A stretch of DNA of 31,264 bases from an uncultured Collinsella sp. (GCA_900757595.1 CAAEOL010000054.1:1-31264), one strand, 5' to 3'; counted from the stretch's first letter, positions 22,747 through 31,134 are shown. The notes: generated from the letters alone by a model not told the origin. Numbers and translations are program-made.

Positions 22747-23169
22747 TTACAATGTGCAGCCCACGACCTCGATTATGGCAAAAATCGGCACCAAAAACGG
22801 CAGCAAAGGCAGGGAGCGCGATTTTGTGAAGAGGCAAGAGAGGGCAAGGGCCAGGAGCGCAACGGCAAATGCCACGATGCCGCCCATAGGGTCGAGCGTG
22901 CAAAGCGCGAAGAATGCCTTGGCATCTCCCATGCCAATGCCGGGAGCGTGGCGAACACGACGCCAGAGCAACTCAGTAAGCACAAGGGCAAGGCAGACGA
23001 TGACCGCAAGACCGACATGGTCAAGCGCCGTGCTAACGCCCTTGTCGAGCCAAACGCCTGCAAACGCCGCCACGGCACACGTGCCGGCAAGCGCATTCGG
23101 AAACCGCCGCTCACGGACATCAACCACCGCACCGGCAAAGACGCAGATCCAAAATGGGATATAGACCAT
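22747..23169 (-). CDS. Small A24 family prepilin peptidase
   Basis: This 140-residue integral membrane protein shows the two aspartates of type IV prepilin peptidases: VVDVRERRFPN near the N-terminus and GMGDAK (GxGD) in the middle, between several hydrophobic segments. It lacks the N-terminal methyltransferase domain of full PilD and so resembles TadV/CpaA types. GGGAGG lies 4 bases before the ATG at 23169; the ORF extension to 23211 runs into a terminator region. No pilin, ATPase or other pilus gene is in the window, so it is an orphan here. Its start region adjoins the terminator of the glycosyltransferase gene. Confidence 0.85.
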   Translation of the reverse strand: MVYIPFWICVFAGAVVDVRERRFPNALAGTCAVAAFAGVWLDKGVSTALDHVGLAVIVCLALVLTELLWRRVRHAPGIGMGDAKAFFALCTLDPMGGIVAFAVALLALALSCLFTKSRSLPLLPFLVPIFAIIEVVGCTL

Positions 23170-23197
23170 CGAACCTCCCGACTGAGCGCTCAAACGT

Positions 23198-23240
23198 AAA
23201 AACCACCACAAAGGTGCACTGTCCCCTTTATGGTGGTTTT
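23198..23240 (-). terminator. Terminator hairpin, family GGTGG-AAAGG (copy 1)
   Basis: On the minus strand AAAACCACCA (23231-23240) pairs perfectly with TGGTGGTTTT (23199-23208), then after one mismatch AAAGG pairs with CCTTT, around a GGACAGTGCA loop. A U-run follows. It ends the glycosyltransferase gene. The same design, with nearly the same inner sequence, recurs at 30839-30880 after the glycerol dehydrogenase-like gene. Confidence 0.9.
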
Positions 23241-23248
23241 GATGGTGG

Positions 23249-24544
23249 TTATTTGGCTCCTTGCATGACTTCGTCGAGGGTAACGTTGACGGCGTGCTGT
23301 GTCGGGACCCAGTCGACCTTCAGGAACAGCGCGGCCACCGTGATGGGGATATAGCTGAACATAAAGATTGGGAAGGTAAACAGGTTAGTCACCAGACGCC
23401 ACTTTTGCGCGCAGTGAATGTGCTTGTACTCAAAGATAGTCGTAAGCAGCGCCAGGATAAAGAAGGTCTGATACATCATGGCAAAGGTCATAATGAGCGA
23501 AGCAGTGCACGCCTGCATCTCGACCTCGGTGGCCAGGAAGCCGTGCGAAAGACCGCCCACAATCAGGAACGTGGCATTAGCGAGCATCGAGATCAACGAT
23601 AGCAGCATACCCGGAGCGATGGTCATAAACATGTCATATGCGGCAAAGCGATGATAGCGGAACGTCGATTTGACAAGATGCTTGCCGTAGGTAAAAAAGA
23701 CCTGGTAGAAGCCCTTGGTCCAACGCATGCGCTGTTTCCAGGACGCCTTAAACGTCACCGGCTGCTCGTCAAAGAACTCCGCCGGCGCATAGCCAATGCG
23801 AATGCCGTGAATGGCGCAGAACGTAGTGAACTGGATGTCCTCGGTCAGCGTGTGGAACTGCCAGCCGTGCATGCCCTCGATCACGCTGGCAGAAATGAGA
23901 TAGCCAGAACCCGAAACAGCGCAAGAAGTCTTGCAGATGTTGCGAGCGTTGTTAAGAAAGCGCGCCTCTCGCAGATACCACGTAGCATTAGCCGCCGAGA
24001 TCCACGAGCTGCCAAAGTTCTTGGAGTTACGATAGCTCGTGACCACATGGAAGCCCTGGTCAAAAGCATCGTTCATCTTGGACACGTAATCGCGGGCGAT
24101 GACGTTATCGGCATCGAAGATAAAGTAGCCTTCGAAGGTGTCGGGATACTCGTTAAGGATGCGGTCGAAGCCAAAATCCATGACCCAGCTCTTACCCTTG
24201 CGGGCCAGGTCGTTGCGTTCATAGACAATGGCGCCCGCCTCGCGCGCAAGCTGCGCCGTGTTGTCGGTGCAGGCATCGGCGACCACGAAGACCTCGATGA
24301 GCTCGGAAGGATAATCCTGATCCTTGATGGAGCGAACGAGGTTGGCGATCACGGCTTCCTCGTTATGCGCCGCGATAAAGAAAGCATACCGGTGGAGCTT
24401 TTTGGCCTTGGGAGGTGCGACCTCACCGCGCAGGGCGCCAATGACAAAGAAGACCACCTGGTACAAAAAGCAGACCGTGAGCAGCGTAACCACAATCTGG
24501 TTAAAGATCACGATGGGCGTGTTGGTTTGTAAAAAGGCGAGCAT
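23249..24544 (-). CDS. Membrane-bound family 2 glycosyltransferase
   Basis: This 431-residue processive-type GT2 enzyme would polymerize or add sugars at the inner face of the membrane. It has an N-terminal membrane helix (about 12-38), a GT-A domain with VADACTD (Asp90), DAD at 144-146 (metal and nucleotide), TED at 234-236 (base) and QRMRW at 271-275 (the QxxRW acceptor motif), then about four C-terminal membrane helices (about 305-415). These motifs are shared with cellulose, hyaluronan and poly-GlcNAc synthases; the product is unknown. GGGAG lies 5 bases before the ATG. No other polysaccharide gene is adjacent. Confidence 0.9.
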   Translation of the reverse strand: MLAFLQTNTPIVIFNQIVVTLLTVCFLYQVVFFVIGALRGEVAPPKAKKLHRYAFFIAAHNEEAVIANLVRSIKDQDYPSELIEVFVVADACTDNTAQLAREAGAIVYERNDLARKGKSWVMDFGFDRILNEYPDTFEGYFIFDADNVIARDYVSKMNDAFDQGFHVVTSYRNSKNFGSSWISAANATWYLREARFLNNARNICKTSCAVSGSGYLISASVIEGMHGWQFHTLTEDIQFTTFCAIHGIRIGYAPAEFFDEQPVTFKASWKQRMRWTKGFYQVFFTYGKHLVKSTFRYHRFAAYDMFMTIAPGMLLSLISMLANATFLIVGGLSHGFLATEVEMQACTASLIMTFAMMYQTFFILALLTTIFEYKHIHCAQKWRLVTNLFTFPIFMFSYIPITVAALFLKVDWVPTQHAVNVTLDEVMQGAK

Positions 24545-24581
24545 GCAGGCTCCCAGGAACGCGTTACGTAAACAACCGTAT

Positions 24582-24608
24582 ATCTTACCGCAGGCTAGGG
24601 GCGTTCAA
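24582..24608 (-). promoter_or_regulatory. Weak promoter candidate for the glycosyltransferase gene
   Basis: In the 82-base gap after rluD the minus strand has TTGAAC (24603-24608) and TAAGAT (24582-24587) 15 bases apart. The spacing is short, but an internal promoter would explain the gap between these functionally unrelated genes. Confidence 0.3.
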
Positions 24609-24626
24609 GAAACCACCTAATACTAA

Positions 24627-25640
24627 CTAGGCTTCGAGAAGACCGAGCTGAGGAACGATCTCGTCGCCGGCAGCGGTGCGGCCAAGCGAACGCGGAGCCA
24701 GATCGTCGAGAACCGCAGCGAGATCCCACGGCAGCTCGTCGCGGCACTCAATGCGCTCCCCCGTCACGGGATGGTCGAACGCCACGCGCCAGGAATGCAG
24801 GAACTGCCTGGTCAGGCCCTGATCGGCGCGCGCATCGCACTTGCCGTAGAGTGGATCGCCCACGCAGGCATGGCTGATATGGCGCATATGCACGCGAATC
24901 TGATGTGTGCGGCCCGTAAACAGGTGGCACTCGACGAGCGTGTAGCCGTCGTCAAAGCGTGTGGAATCGAAGCGCTCGAGGACCTTAAAGGTCGTAATGG
25001 CCTGGCGCGCGAAAGGATCGTCCGAAACCGCCATCTTGACACGGTCACGGGTGGAACGGGCAATGCCGGTGTTAATGGTTCCCTCATCCATAGCGATATG
25101 ACCGTGAACGAGCGTGATATAGCGGCGGTCGAGCGTGCGCGTGCGAATGAGATTTTGGAGCGCGCGCTGGGTGTCGTCGTCCTTCGCCGCAAGCATAAGG
25201 CCCGAAGTGTCGCGATCCAGACGATGCACGATGCCGGGGCGGTCCTCGCCCTGCACCGTGCCCAGATGGTCGATACCGCAGTGATAGACCAAGGCATTCG
25301 CGAGCGTACCGCTCTCATGACCATGCGCAGGATGGCACACCAGGCCGCGCTGCTTGGAGAGCACGATGAGATAGTCGTCCTCGTAGCGGATATCGAGGGG
25401 AATGGCCTCAGGAATCACGTCAGTCGGATCGTGAGGCTCGGGCAGGTCGACAGAGATGCGGTCACCGGCGCGTACGGCATACTTTTTTGACAGACAGGTC
25501 TCGCCGTTCACGATTACGGCACCGCCCTCAATCAGATGCGCGCAGGCAGAGCGCGTAGGGCAGCCGTCATTGGCGCCCAGATAGGCGTCAAGACGCTGAC
25601 CAGCGGAATCGTCGGCAACAAGAATATGGATGTCGGCCAT
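24627..25640 (-). CDS. rluD: RluA/RluD family 23S rRNA pseudouridine synthase
   Basis: The 337-residue enzyme isomerizes uridines in structured RNA, most likely 23S rRNA. It has an N-terminal S4 domain (about 12-65: GQRLDAYLG, SACAHLIEGGAVIVNG) and the catalytic domain with HRLDRDTSGLML, where Asp142 is the nucleophile, followed by RRYITLVHGH and LFTGRTHQIRVHM. The ATG shares one base with the lspA stop (TAATG), and the lspA-rluD pair is conserved in Gram-positives. The precise target (RluD, or YlyB-type) is not certain. Confidence 0.92.
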   Translation of the reverse strand: MADIHILVADDSAGQRLDAYLGANDGCPTRSACAHLIEGGAVIVNGETCLSKKYAVRAGDRISVDLPEPHDPTDVIPEAIPLDIRYEDDYLIVLSKQRGLVCHPAHGHESGTLANALVYHCGIDHLGTVQGEDRPGIVHRLDRDTSGLMLAAKDDDTQRALQNLIRTRTLDRRYITLVHGHIAMDEGTINTGIARSTRDRVKMAVSDDPFARQAITTFKVLERFDSTRFDDGYTLVECHLFTGRTHQIRVHMRHISHACVGDPLYGKCDARADQGLTRQFLHSWRVAFDHPVTGERIECRDELPWDLAAVLDDLAPRSLGRTAAGDEIVPQLGLLEA

Positions 25641-26239
25641 TAACGCTCATTCCTTTCGCGAATCTTGCGGGCACGCTCCCCACGCTGCTTGGCATTGCGC
25701 TTGGCGCGGGCCTCGTCACGGGCGTTAAGCTCGGCGGTCGCATCGACCTCACGGGCGGCGGGGCTCAAAAACATGTAGCCGAAGAGGGCAAGCACCACAC
25801 CGACCGTAATGCCGACATCGGCCACATTGAAGACGGGGAAGCCGATGAAGGTGGTGGCGATAAAATCGGTCACAAAGCCAAAAGCCAGACGGTCGATCGC
25901 ATTGCCAATGGCGCCGCCCACGACCATAGCCATGCCCACAACCTCAAAGCGAGCAAGCTGGGGCGCGCGAAGCAAGTACACCGCGATCGCAACGATAACG
26001 ACAAACGCCAGCACGGCAAACGCGAGGCCATGTCCCTCGCCCATGCTAAAGGCAGCACCGATGTTACGCACGAAAAGGAAGTCGATCACACCGGGGATAA
26101 CAGTCACATGCAGAGCATCGCCAACGGCACGAACCGCAAGCTTGGTCAGCTGGTCAACAAGCAGCACGGCCAACGCCACGCTACCAGCAACACCCAACCG
26201 CCAACGCAAAGGCGGCGTCATATCCGCAGAACGACCCAA
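25640..26239 (-). CDS. lspA: Lipoprotein signal peptidase (signal peptidase II)
   Basis: LspA is an aspartyl membrane protease that removes signal peptides from prolipoproteins. The protein of about 199 residues has four hydrophobic segments and the catalytic pair Asp116 (GNAIDRL) and Asp141 (FNVADVGI), plus VRNIGAAFSM. A basic tail of about 40 residues after the last helix is longer than usual. The chosen start is TTG at 26239, with AGGGGA 5 bases upstream; the in-frame ATG at 26221 is an alternative with a poorly placed ribosome site. It forms an operon with rluD. Confidence 0.93.
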   Translation of the reverse strand: MGRSADMTPPLRWRLGVAGSVALAVLLVDQLTKLAVRAVGDALHVTVIPGVIDFLFVRNIGAAFSMGEGHGLAFAVLAFVVIVAIAVYLLRAPQLARFEVVGMAMVVGGAIGNAIDRLAFGFVTDFIATTFIGFPVFNVADVGITVGVVLALFGYMFLSPAAREVDATAELNARDEARAKRNAKQRGERARKIRERNER

Positions 26240-26289
26240 AGAAATCCCCTACCCTCAAAGCTCAAATAACGTTAAGTGCAATTAACCAT

Positions 26290-26295
26290 CTTATA
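26290..26295 (-). promoter_or_regulatory. Possible -10 box of the lspA-rluD operon
   Basis: TATAAG on the minus strand lies about 50 bases before lspA, in the AT-rich gap after the ileS terminator. No good -35 is seen at the right distance. Confidence 0.3.
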
Positions 26296-26350
26296 TTGCC
26301 ACACGCAGAGCGCACGACACATTCGCTAACGTCGGATAAATAACCAGCAT

Positions 26351-26388
26351 AAAAGAAAGCGGCATTCCGAAAAACGGAATGCCGCTTT
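26351..26388 (-). terminator. Rho-independent terminator of ileS
   Basis: GCGGCATTCCG and its exact complement (26359-26369 and 26375-26385) enclose a 5-base loop, and the pairing extends through AAA/TTT. On the minus strand a U-rich tract (UUUCUUUU) follows. It starts about 70 bases after the ileS stop and separates it from lspA. Confidence 0.93.
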
Positions 26389-26458
26389 TATTCAGCGGAG
26401 CAAATGGGCCGAAGGCGCCCAGGTTCTCTCTATAACTAAAATGCCGAGTTACCGTGCC

Positions 26459-29260
26459 TTAAAGGGCATTCGCGCAGCGCTTGCAGATGTGGGCGTGACC
26501 GTTGTACTCGCCGACGGTGGTGCGATAGTTCCAGCAACGGTCGCAGCACTCGCCCTCGGCTGCCTCGATGGCAACGGAGAGTTCCTCGCCCTGGGTCAGC
26601 TCAACATCGGAAACGATGTAGAACTCGGCCAGGTCGACAGCCTTATCACCGGTCAGCAGCGCGTACATCTCGGCGGGAACGACCGCCTTGACGCGGACCT
26701 GCTGGCTCTTGGTGAAGGTACCGGCGGAGCGGGCATCCTCAAGGGCCTTGGTCACGGCGCTACGGAGCTCGAGTGAAGCCTCGAGCACGCCCTCAAACTC
26801 ATTGGCCTCGTCGAACGTGATGGGCGACTTGTACCAATCGAGCAGCGCGGCGTACTTCTGGTGATCGACGCAGCCGGCGGGCGCATAGGCCATGGCCTCG
26901 TCGACCGTGTAGGACAGGATCGGCTGAAGGTCGCGCATGAGCATCGAGAAGAGCTCGGCCAGCACGGTCTGGGCGCTGCGGCGCTCGAGCGAGCCGGGCT
27001 TCTCACAGTACAGACGGTCCTTCAGGGCGTCGAGATACACGTTGGAGAGCTCGGTAACCACGAAGTCGTAGAGCGCACGGTAAGCGCGCGGGAACTCGTA
27101 GCAAGAGTAAGCGTCGTCGACCTCGGCCTGGACCTGGGTCAGACGGGCAACCATGAGCTTGTCGAGCGGCAACAGGTCGGCAAAGGCGACGCCGTCGGTC
27201 TCGGGCTCAAACTGGCCCTCGAGCTCGGAGAGCAGGAAGCGCAGCGTGTTGCGGAAACGACGGTAGGCATCGGACGTACGAGCGAGGATCTCGTGGTCGA
27301 TGGAAACGTCGGAGCTGGTATCGACAGATGCAACCCACAGACGGATGATGTCGGCACCCATCTCGTCACAGACCTTGTTGGGGTCGATGACGTTACCGAG
27401 CGACTTGGACATCTTGCGGCCCTGGCCGTCGAGCGTGAAGCCCTGCGAGACGACCGCCTTATACGGAGCGTGGCCGTTGGCGCCCACCGAGGTGAGCAGC
27501 GAGCTCTGGAACCAACCGCGGTGCTGGTCGGAGCCCTCGAGGTACACATCCGCCGGATACTCCAGCTCGGGACGGTACTCGCAGACGGCCTTCCAGGAGA
27601 CGCCGGAATCCCACCACACGTCGAGGATGTCCTTATCGGCCTTGAGGTGATGGCCGCCGCACTTGGGGCAGACGCAGGCCTCGCCCAGGTAGCTCTCGGG
27701 AGCGTCGGTGAACCAGGCATCGGAGCCCTTCTCGTGGAAGAGCTTGATAACGGTGTCGAGCGTAGCGTCGTTCATGACCTTCTCGCCGCAGTCGGCGCAG
27801 GTGTAGCTGGGGATAGGCACGCCCCAGTTGCGCTGACGGCTGATGCACCAGTCGGGACGCTGCTCGACCATGGCACCGATGCGGTTGGCCGCGTGGGCCG
27901 GATACCACTTGACGTTCTCACGGACCTCCTTGCCAGCCTGCTCGCGCAAACCCGTCTTGTCCATCGAGACAAACCACTGGTCGGTAGCACGGAAGAGCAC
28001 AGGGTGCTTGCAGCGCCAGCAGTGCGGATAGCTGTGCGTGATCTTCTTCTCGAGGACCAGGGTGCCGCGCTCGCGCAGGAACTCGATGATGTGCGGGTTG
28101 GCCTCATCGGTGTCCATACCGCTGAAGGGGCCACCGGTACCAAACTCCTCGCCGGTGTAGAACTTACCGTCGTCATCGACCGGCATGCAGATGTCGGTGA
28201 TGCCCTCCTTGAGGCAGGCGAAGTAGTCGTCGACGCCGTGGCCGGGCGAGTTGTGGACGATACCGGTACCGTCATCGACACCGACGTAATCGGCCAGCAG
28301 CGCCACGCCCTCAACGCCGTCAAAGATCGGCTGCTTGTAGTGGATGTGGTGGAAGGTCTCGGCGGAAACCACGTAGGGCTTGCCGTCGACCATGACCGGG
28401 GTGTACTCCCAGCCAAACTCCTCGCAGCACTTGGGAGCCAGGTCTTCGAGCATGACCTCGGCGCGGCCGTCGTGCTCAACGGCGACATAGGCGGCGCCGG
28501 GCTTGAGGGAAACGGCCTGATCGGAGGGGATGGTCCACGGGGTAGTCGTCCAGATGATGAAGTCGACCGGGCCGTCGAAGTTCTCGAGGCCGGCGGGCTT
28601 GGAGGTCATCTCAAAGCGAACAAAGATGGAGGGACTCGTCTCATCGGAGTACTCGATCTCGGCCTCGGCGAGTGCGGTGTGGCAATGCTTGCACCAGTGA
28701 ACCGGCTTGTGTCCGCGATAGATCATGCCCTTATCGAACATGGCCTTGAAGACCTCGATGTCGGCGGCATCATGCTGGTGATAGAGCGTCAGATAGGGGT
28801 TGTCCCAGTCGCCGAGCACGCCCAGGCGACGGAAGCCGGCCTTCTGCAGCTCGATGTTCTCGACAGCGAACTTGTTGCAGAGCTCGCGGATCTTAGCCGT
28901 GGAGGTCTGGTTGAACTTCTCGGTGCCGAGCTTCTCCTCGACCTTGTGCTCGATCGGCTGGCCATGGCAGTCCCAACCGGGGACGTAGGGAACCTCATAG
29001 CCCTGCATCATCCAGTAGCGGTTGATCATGTCCTTGGAGATCTTATTCATGGCGTGGCCGATGTGGATCGGACCGTTGGCGTACGGAGGGCCGTCGTGCA
29101 GCACGAACTTCTTGTGACCCTCGTTCTTCTTCAGAACCTGCTCGTAGACCTTGTTGTCCTGCCAGTCCTTGAGTCGCTTGGGCTCGGACTTGGAAAGACC
29201 GGCACGCATGGGAAATCCGGTTTTAGGCAGATTCATCGTCTGCTTGTACTCGTTTGCCAC
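26459..29260 (-). CDS. ileS: Isoleucine--tRNA ligase
   Basis: IleRS charges tRNA-Ile. The 933-residue class I enzyme has HIGH at 66-69, the CP1 editing domain (with WTTTPWTIPSD), KMSKS at 616-620, an anticodon-binding domain, and a C-terminal zinc finger with cysteines at 905/906, 909, 926 and 929. That finger marks the shorter, bacterial-type IleRS. The start codon is GTG, with AAAGGGG 5 bases upstream; the ATG at codon 9 is less likely. The gene stands alone behind a T-box leader that senses uncharged tRNA-Ile, and ends in its own terminator. Confidence 0.97.
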   Translation of the reverse strand: MANEYKQTMNLPKTGFPMRAGLSKSEPKRLKDWQDNKVYEQVLKKNEGHKKFVLHDGPPYANGPIHIGHAMNKISKDMINRYWMMQGYEVPYVPGWDCHGQPIEHKVEEKLGTEKFNQTSTAKIRELCNKFAVENIELQKAGFRRLGVLGDWDNPYLTLYHQHDAADIEVFKAMFDKGMIYRGHKPVHWCKHCHTALAEAEIEYSDETSPSIFVRFEMTSKPAGLENFDGPVDFIIWTTTPWTIPSDQAVSLKPGAAYVAVEHDGRAEVMLEDLAPKCCEEFGWEYTPVMVDGKPYVVSAETFHHIHYKQPIFDGVEGVALLADYVGVDDGTGIVHNSPGHGVDDYFACLKEGITDICMPVDDDGKFYTGEEFGTGGPFSGMDTDEANPHIIEFLRERGTLVLEKKITHSYPHCWRCKHPVLFRATDQWFVSMDKTGLREQAGKEVRENVKWYPAHAANRIGAMVEQRPDWCISRQRNWGVPIPSYTCADCGEKVMNDATLDTVIKLFHEKGSDAWFTDAPESYLGEACVCPKCGGHHLKADKDILDVWWDSGVSWKAVCEYRPELEYPADVYLEGSDQHRGWFQSSLLTSVGANGHAPYKAVVSQGFTLDGQGRKMSKSLGNVIDPNKVCDEMGADIIRLWVASVDTSSDVSIDHEILARTSDAYRRFRNTLRFLLSELEGQFEPETDGVAFADLLPLDKLMVARLTQVQAEVDDAYSCYEFPRAYRALYDFVVTELSNVYLDALKDRLYCEKPGSLERRSAQTVLAELFSMLMRDLQPILSYTVDEAMAYAPAGCVDHQKYAALLDWYKSPITFDEANEFEGVLEASLELRSAVTKALEDARSAGTFTKSQQVRVKAVVPAEMYALLTGDKAVDLAEFYIVSDVELTQGEELSVAIEAAEGECCDRCWNYRTTVGEYNGHAHICKRCANAL

Positions 29261-29303
29261 GGTACCCCTTTCATGTCATGGGCGCGCACGCCCTCTGGGC
29301 ACC

Positions 29304-29340
29304 AAAAAAGCGCCCGTCCCTACAAGCTGGGACGAAGCGC
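29304..29340 (-). terminator. Regulated terminator of the ileS T-box
   Basis: GCGCTTCGTCCC (29329-29340) pairs with GGGACGGGCGC (29310-29320) with one bulged U, followed by six U (29304-29309). The conserved CGTCCC of T-box leaders forms part of the 5' arm. It lies about 45 bases before the ileS start and is alternative to the antiterminator. Confidence 0.9.
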
Positions 29341-29597
29341 CGCAAAACGGACTGTACGCCCGCAAAAGCTCTTCGCTTAACCACCCAGCTTAGATGCCCT
29401 CGCCCGCGTATTCGCGCGCTCGCATCCGTTACTCGGCTGGCCTGTATCGACGACCATCTCGGCGATATCTACTAAGACGAACCTGCGCGGCACGTCCGTT
29501 GGGACCGCAGCTCCGGGGTGATTATCATCGGTCGCATGCACGGGTTCTCAGCGCTCCCCGCTCTCTGTAGCATGCGGACGGCCGACTACTCGTCCCC
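29304..29597 (-). promoter_or_regulatory. T-box riboswitch (isoleucine) controlling ileS
   Basis: The minus-strand leader has the parts of a T-box in order. Stem I is closed by GGGG (29594-29597) and CCCC (29515-29518), with the S-turn AGTA (29587-29590) facing the specifier codon ATC (29522-29520), which is Ile and is followed by A. Above it come UCGG/CCGA, CGCATGC/GCATGCG, the AGAGAG bulge (29561-29566) and GCTGAGAA (29545-29552). The T-box sequence AAGCTGGGTGGTTAAGCG (29391-29374) has a TGGT bulge to pair with the tRNA ACCA end. Its AAGCTGGG matches CCCAGCTT (29331-29324) as the antiterminator, competing with the terminator at 29304-29340. Uncharged tRNA-Ile should favour readthrough into ileS. 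Recognized by eye, not by covariance search. Confidence 0.9.
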
Positions 29598-29616
29598 ATC
29601 AACGCTTATGCGAAGT

Positions 29617-29622
29617 ATGCTA
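29617..29622 (-). promoter_or_regulatory. Extended -10 promoter of the ileS T-box leader
   Basis: TGCTAGCAT on the minus strand is an extended -10 (core TAGCAT at 29617-29622), placed about 20 bases before the first base of Stem I. The -35 region is T-rich and weak. The position fits a start near 29610. Confidence 0.45.
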
Positions 29623-29746
29623 GCACGTTCCGCGCCAGCGAAAAACCCTCAACACTGGTTTTATACGTTCGAAATTTCTTGCGGCCGTGGACTTTCTCCT
29701 GGAGCAAAATACCTGTAAGCACTTTATCGAACGAAAGAAGGTTGCT

Positions 29747-30829
29747 ATGCGCACGATCGGAATGAGCGACTACACCGTTGGCGAGGATTGCTTTATCGAG
29801 CTGCCCGCCGCACTAGCAGAGTACGGAGCGACCAAGGTCGCCATCATTGGCGGCAAGCGAGCCCTGGCTGCGGCGCTGCCGGGTATCGCGGCGGCGCTTG
29901 AAGGTACCGATGTCGAGGTTCTGGAGACGCGCGTCTATGGCACCAACAGTACGCGTGCCAATATCGCCAAGGTCGTGAACTCCCCTGCCTGCCAGGAAGC
30001 CGACGTGCTCATCGCATGCGGCGGCGGCAAAGCGCTCGACACCGTCAAGACGGCGGCCATCGAGCTCAAGAAGATCGTCTTTACGGTACCGACGATCTGC
30101 TCCAACTGCTCGGCCGCGACCGCCATTGCCGTTGTCTACAACGACGACGGCTCGCTCGAGGGCTATTCGTACCCCAACCGCCCCGCGCACATTTTCATCA
30201 ACCCCAAGATCATCGCCGAGGCACCGGCGGAATACTTCTGGGCCGGCGTGGGCGATGCCTTGTCCAAGCAGCCCGAGGTCGAGTACGCCACGAGTGCCGG
30301 CAACTTGGAGCACACCGCCGGTCTTGGCCTGGCGCTCGCACACACCTGCTCCGCGCCGCTGTTTACCTATGGCGTGCAGGGTCTTGAGGATGTTCGCCAG
30401 GACCTGTCGTCCGAGGCCGTCAAACAGATCGCGCTCGACATCGTGGTCAACACAGGCTATGTCTCCAACCTGACCAACCAAAACGATTACTACTACAACT
30501 CGAGCGTGGCGCACGCGTTCTACAACGCCACCTGCAGTATTCCGCGCGAGGGCTCTTACCTGCACGGCGAAGTCGTGAGCCTGGGTGTGTTGGTGCTATT
30601 TGCCTATACGGGCGATACCGAGAACCTTGAGCGCTACGCCGCCTTTAACAAGCAGATGGGTCTGCCTGTGACGCTTGAGCAGGTCGGGCTTTCCGAGTCC
30701 GATATCCCGGCCCTGTGCGAGTTCGCACACGCCACCAACGAGTGGAAGCAAGGCAATCCCGAGCCTTTCACCGACGAAAAGTTCGCCGCCGCCATCAAGG
30801 CCGCCAACGCCTACGGCCACAAGCTCTAG
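29747..30829 (+). CDS. Iron-containing alcohol dehydrogenase family protein, glycerol dehydrogenase-like
   Basis: This 360-residue NAD-dependent dehydrogenase has the dinucleotide motif CGGGKALDTVK (GGG at 92-94), the TVPTICSNCSAATAIAVVY segment, and metal ligands Asp170 (GVGDALSK), His256 (VAHAFYNA) and His273 (YLHGEVVSLG). These line up with Asp173, His256 and His274 of bacterial GldA. The start at 29747 has AGAAGG 6 bases upstream; extension to 29687 lacks support. It is a single gene, divergent from ileS, with terminator hairpins after it. Glycerol to dihydroxyacetone is the best guess, but no dihydroxyacetone kinase is nearby and another small polyol is possible. Confidence 0.88.
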   Translation: MRTIGMSDYTVGEDCFIELPAALAEYGATKVAIIGGKRALAAALPGIAAALEGTDVEVLETRVYGTNSTRANIAKVVNSPACQEADVLIACGGGKALDTVKTAAIELKKIVFTVPTICSNCSAATAIAVVYNDDGSLEGYSYPNRPAHIFINPKIIAEAPAEYFWAGVGDALSKQPEVEYATSAGNLEHTAGLGLALAHTCSAPLFTYGVQGLEDVRQDLSSEAVKQIALDIVVNTGYVSNLTNQNDYYYNSSVAHAFYNATCSIPREGSYLHGEVVSLGVLVLFAYTGDTENLERYAAFNKQMGLPVTLEQVGLSESDIPALCEFAHATNEWKQGNPEPFTDEKFAAAIKAANAYGHKL

Positions 30830-30838
30830 GACTGGCCC

Positions 30839-30880
30839 AAAACCACCACAAAGGGACAGGCACCTTTCTGGTGGTTTTTT
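30839..30880 (+). terminator. Terminator hairpin, family GGTGG-AAAGG (copy 2)
   Basis: AAAACCACCA (30839-30848) pairs with TGGTGGTTTT (30869-30878), and after one mismatch AAAGG pairs with CCTTT around GACAGGCA; TTTTTT follows. It starts 10 bases after the dehydrogenase stop. In the direction of transcription its layout matches copy 1 at 23198-23240 almost base for base. Confidence 0.93.
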
Positions 30881-30899
30881 ATTGCTCCAGCATTCAGTT

Positions 30900-30947
30900 C
30901 GTACTCGAACCCGATTCTTTACGAGAAAGGGTTCGGGTACGTTTTTT
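30900..30947 (+). terminator. Second hairpin with U-run downstream of the dehydrogenase gene
   Basis: CGTACTCGAACCC (30900-30912) pairs with GGGTTCGGGTACG (30929-30941) through 13 pairs including one T-G, with an inner CTTT/AAAG, and six T follow. It lies 20 bases after the first terminator with no gene between them. It may be a backup, or belong to a different transcript at a mobile-element edge. Confidence 0.75.
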
Positions 30948-31003
30948 GTTTATCGGAAATTCTGCGGAAGGACTACTCGGAACGGTAAACAGGAACGAAC
31001 AGA

Positions 31004-31040
31004 GGCAGGGTATCATCGTGGTGATGGTATCCTGCCTTTT
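31004..31040 (+). terminator. Third terminator-like hairpin near the right end
   Basis: GGCAGGGTATCATC (31004-31017) pairs with GATGGTATCCTGCC (31023-31036) through 14 pairs, two of them G-T, with a 5-base loop, then TTTTGTTTTG. G-T pairs favour the plus-strand RNA. No coding sequence for it to terminate is recognizable between 30947 and 31004. Confidence 0.65.
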
Positions 31041-31134
31041 GTTTTGCGGAACCAAGGTCGCTTTATACGAACTTGATCGCCACTTATATGGGGCATTGAT
31101 GGCAATTGCTTCGTACGTGCATACCGGGAGCCTG

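Noticed and set aside
26861..29380. An 839-codon plus-strand open frame opposite ileS
   Set aside because: It is the antisense of ileS and its T-box terminator, with repetitive Val/Leu/Gly/Asp composition and no recognizable domain.
30900..30941. A tRNA-like GGGTTCG segment that might mark an integration site
   Set aside because: The sequence is fully explained as a 13-pair terminator stem, and no acceptor, D or anticodon arms can be drawn.
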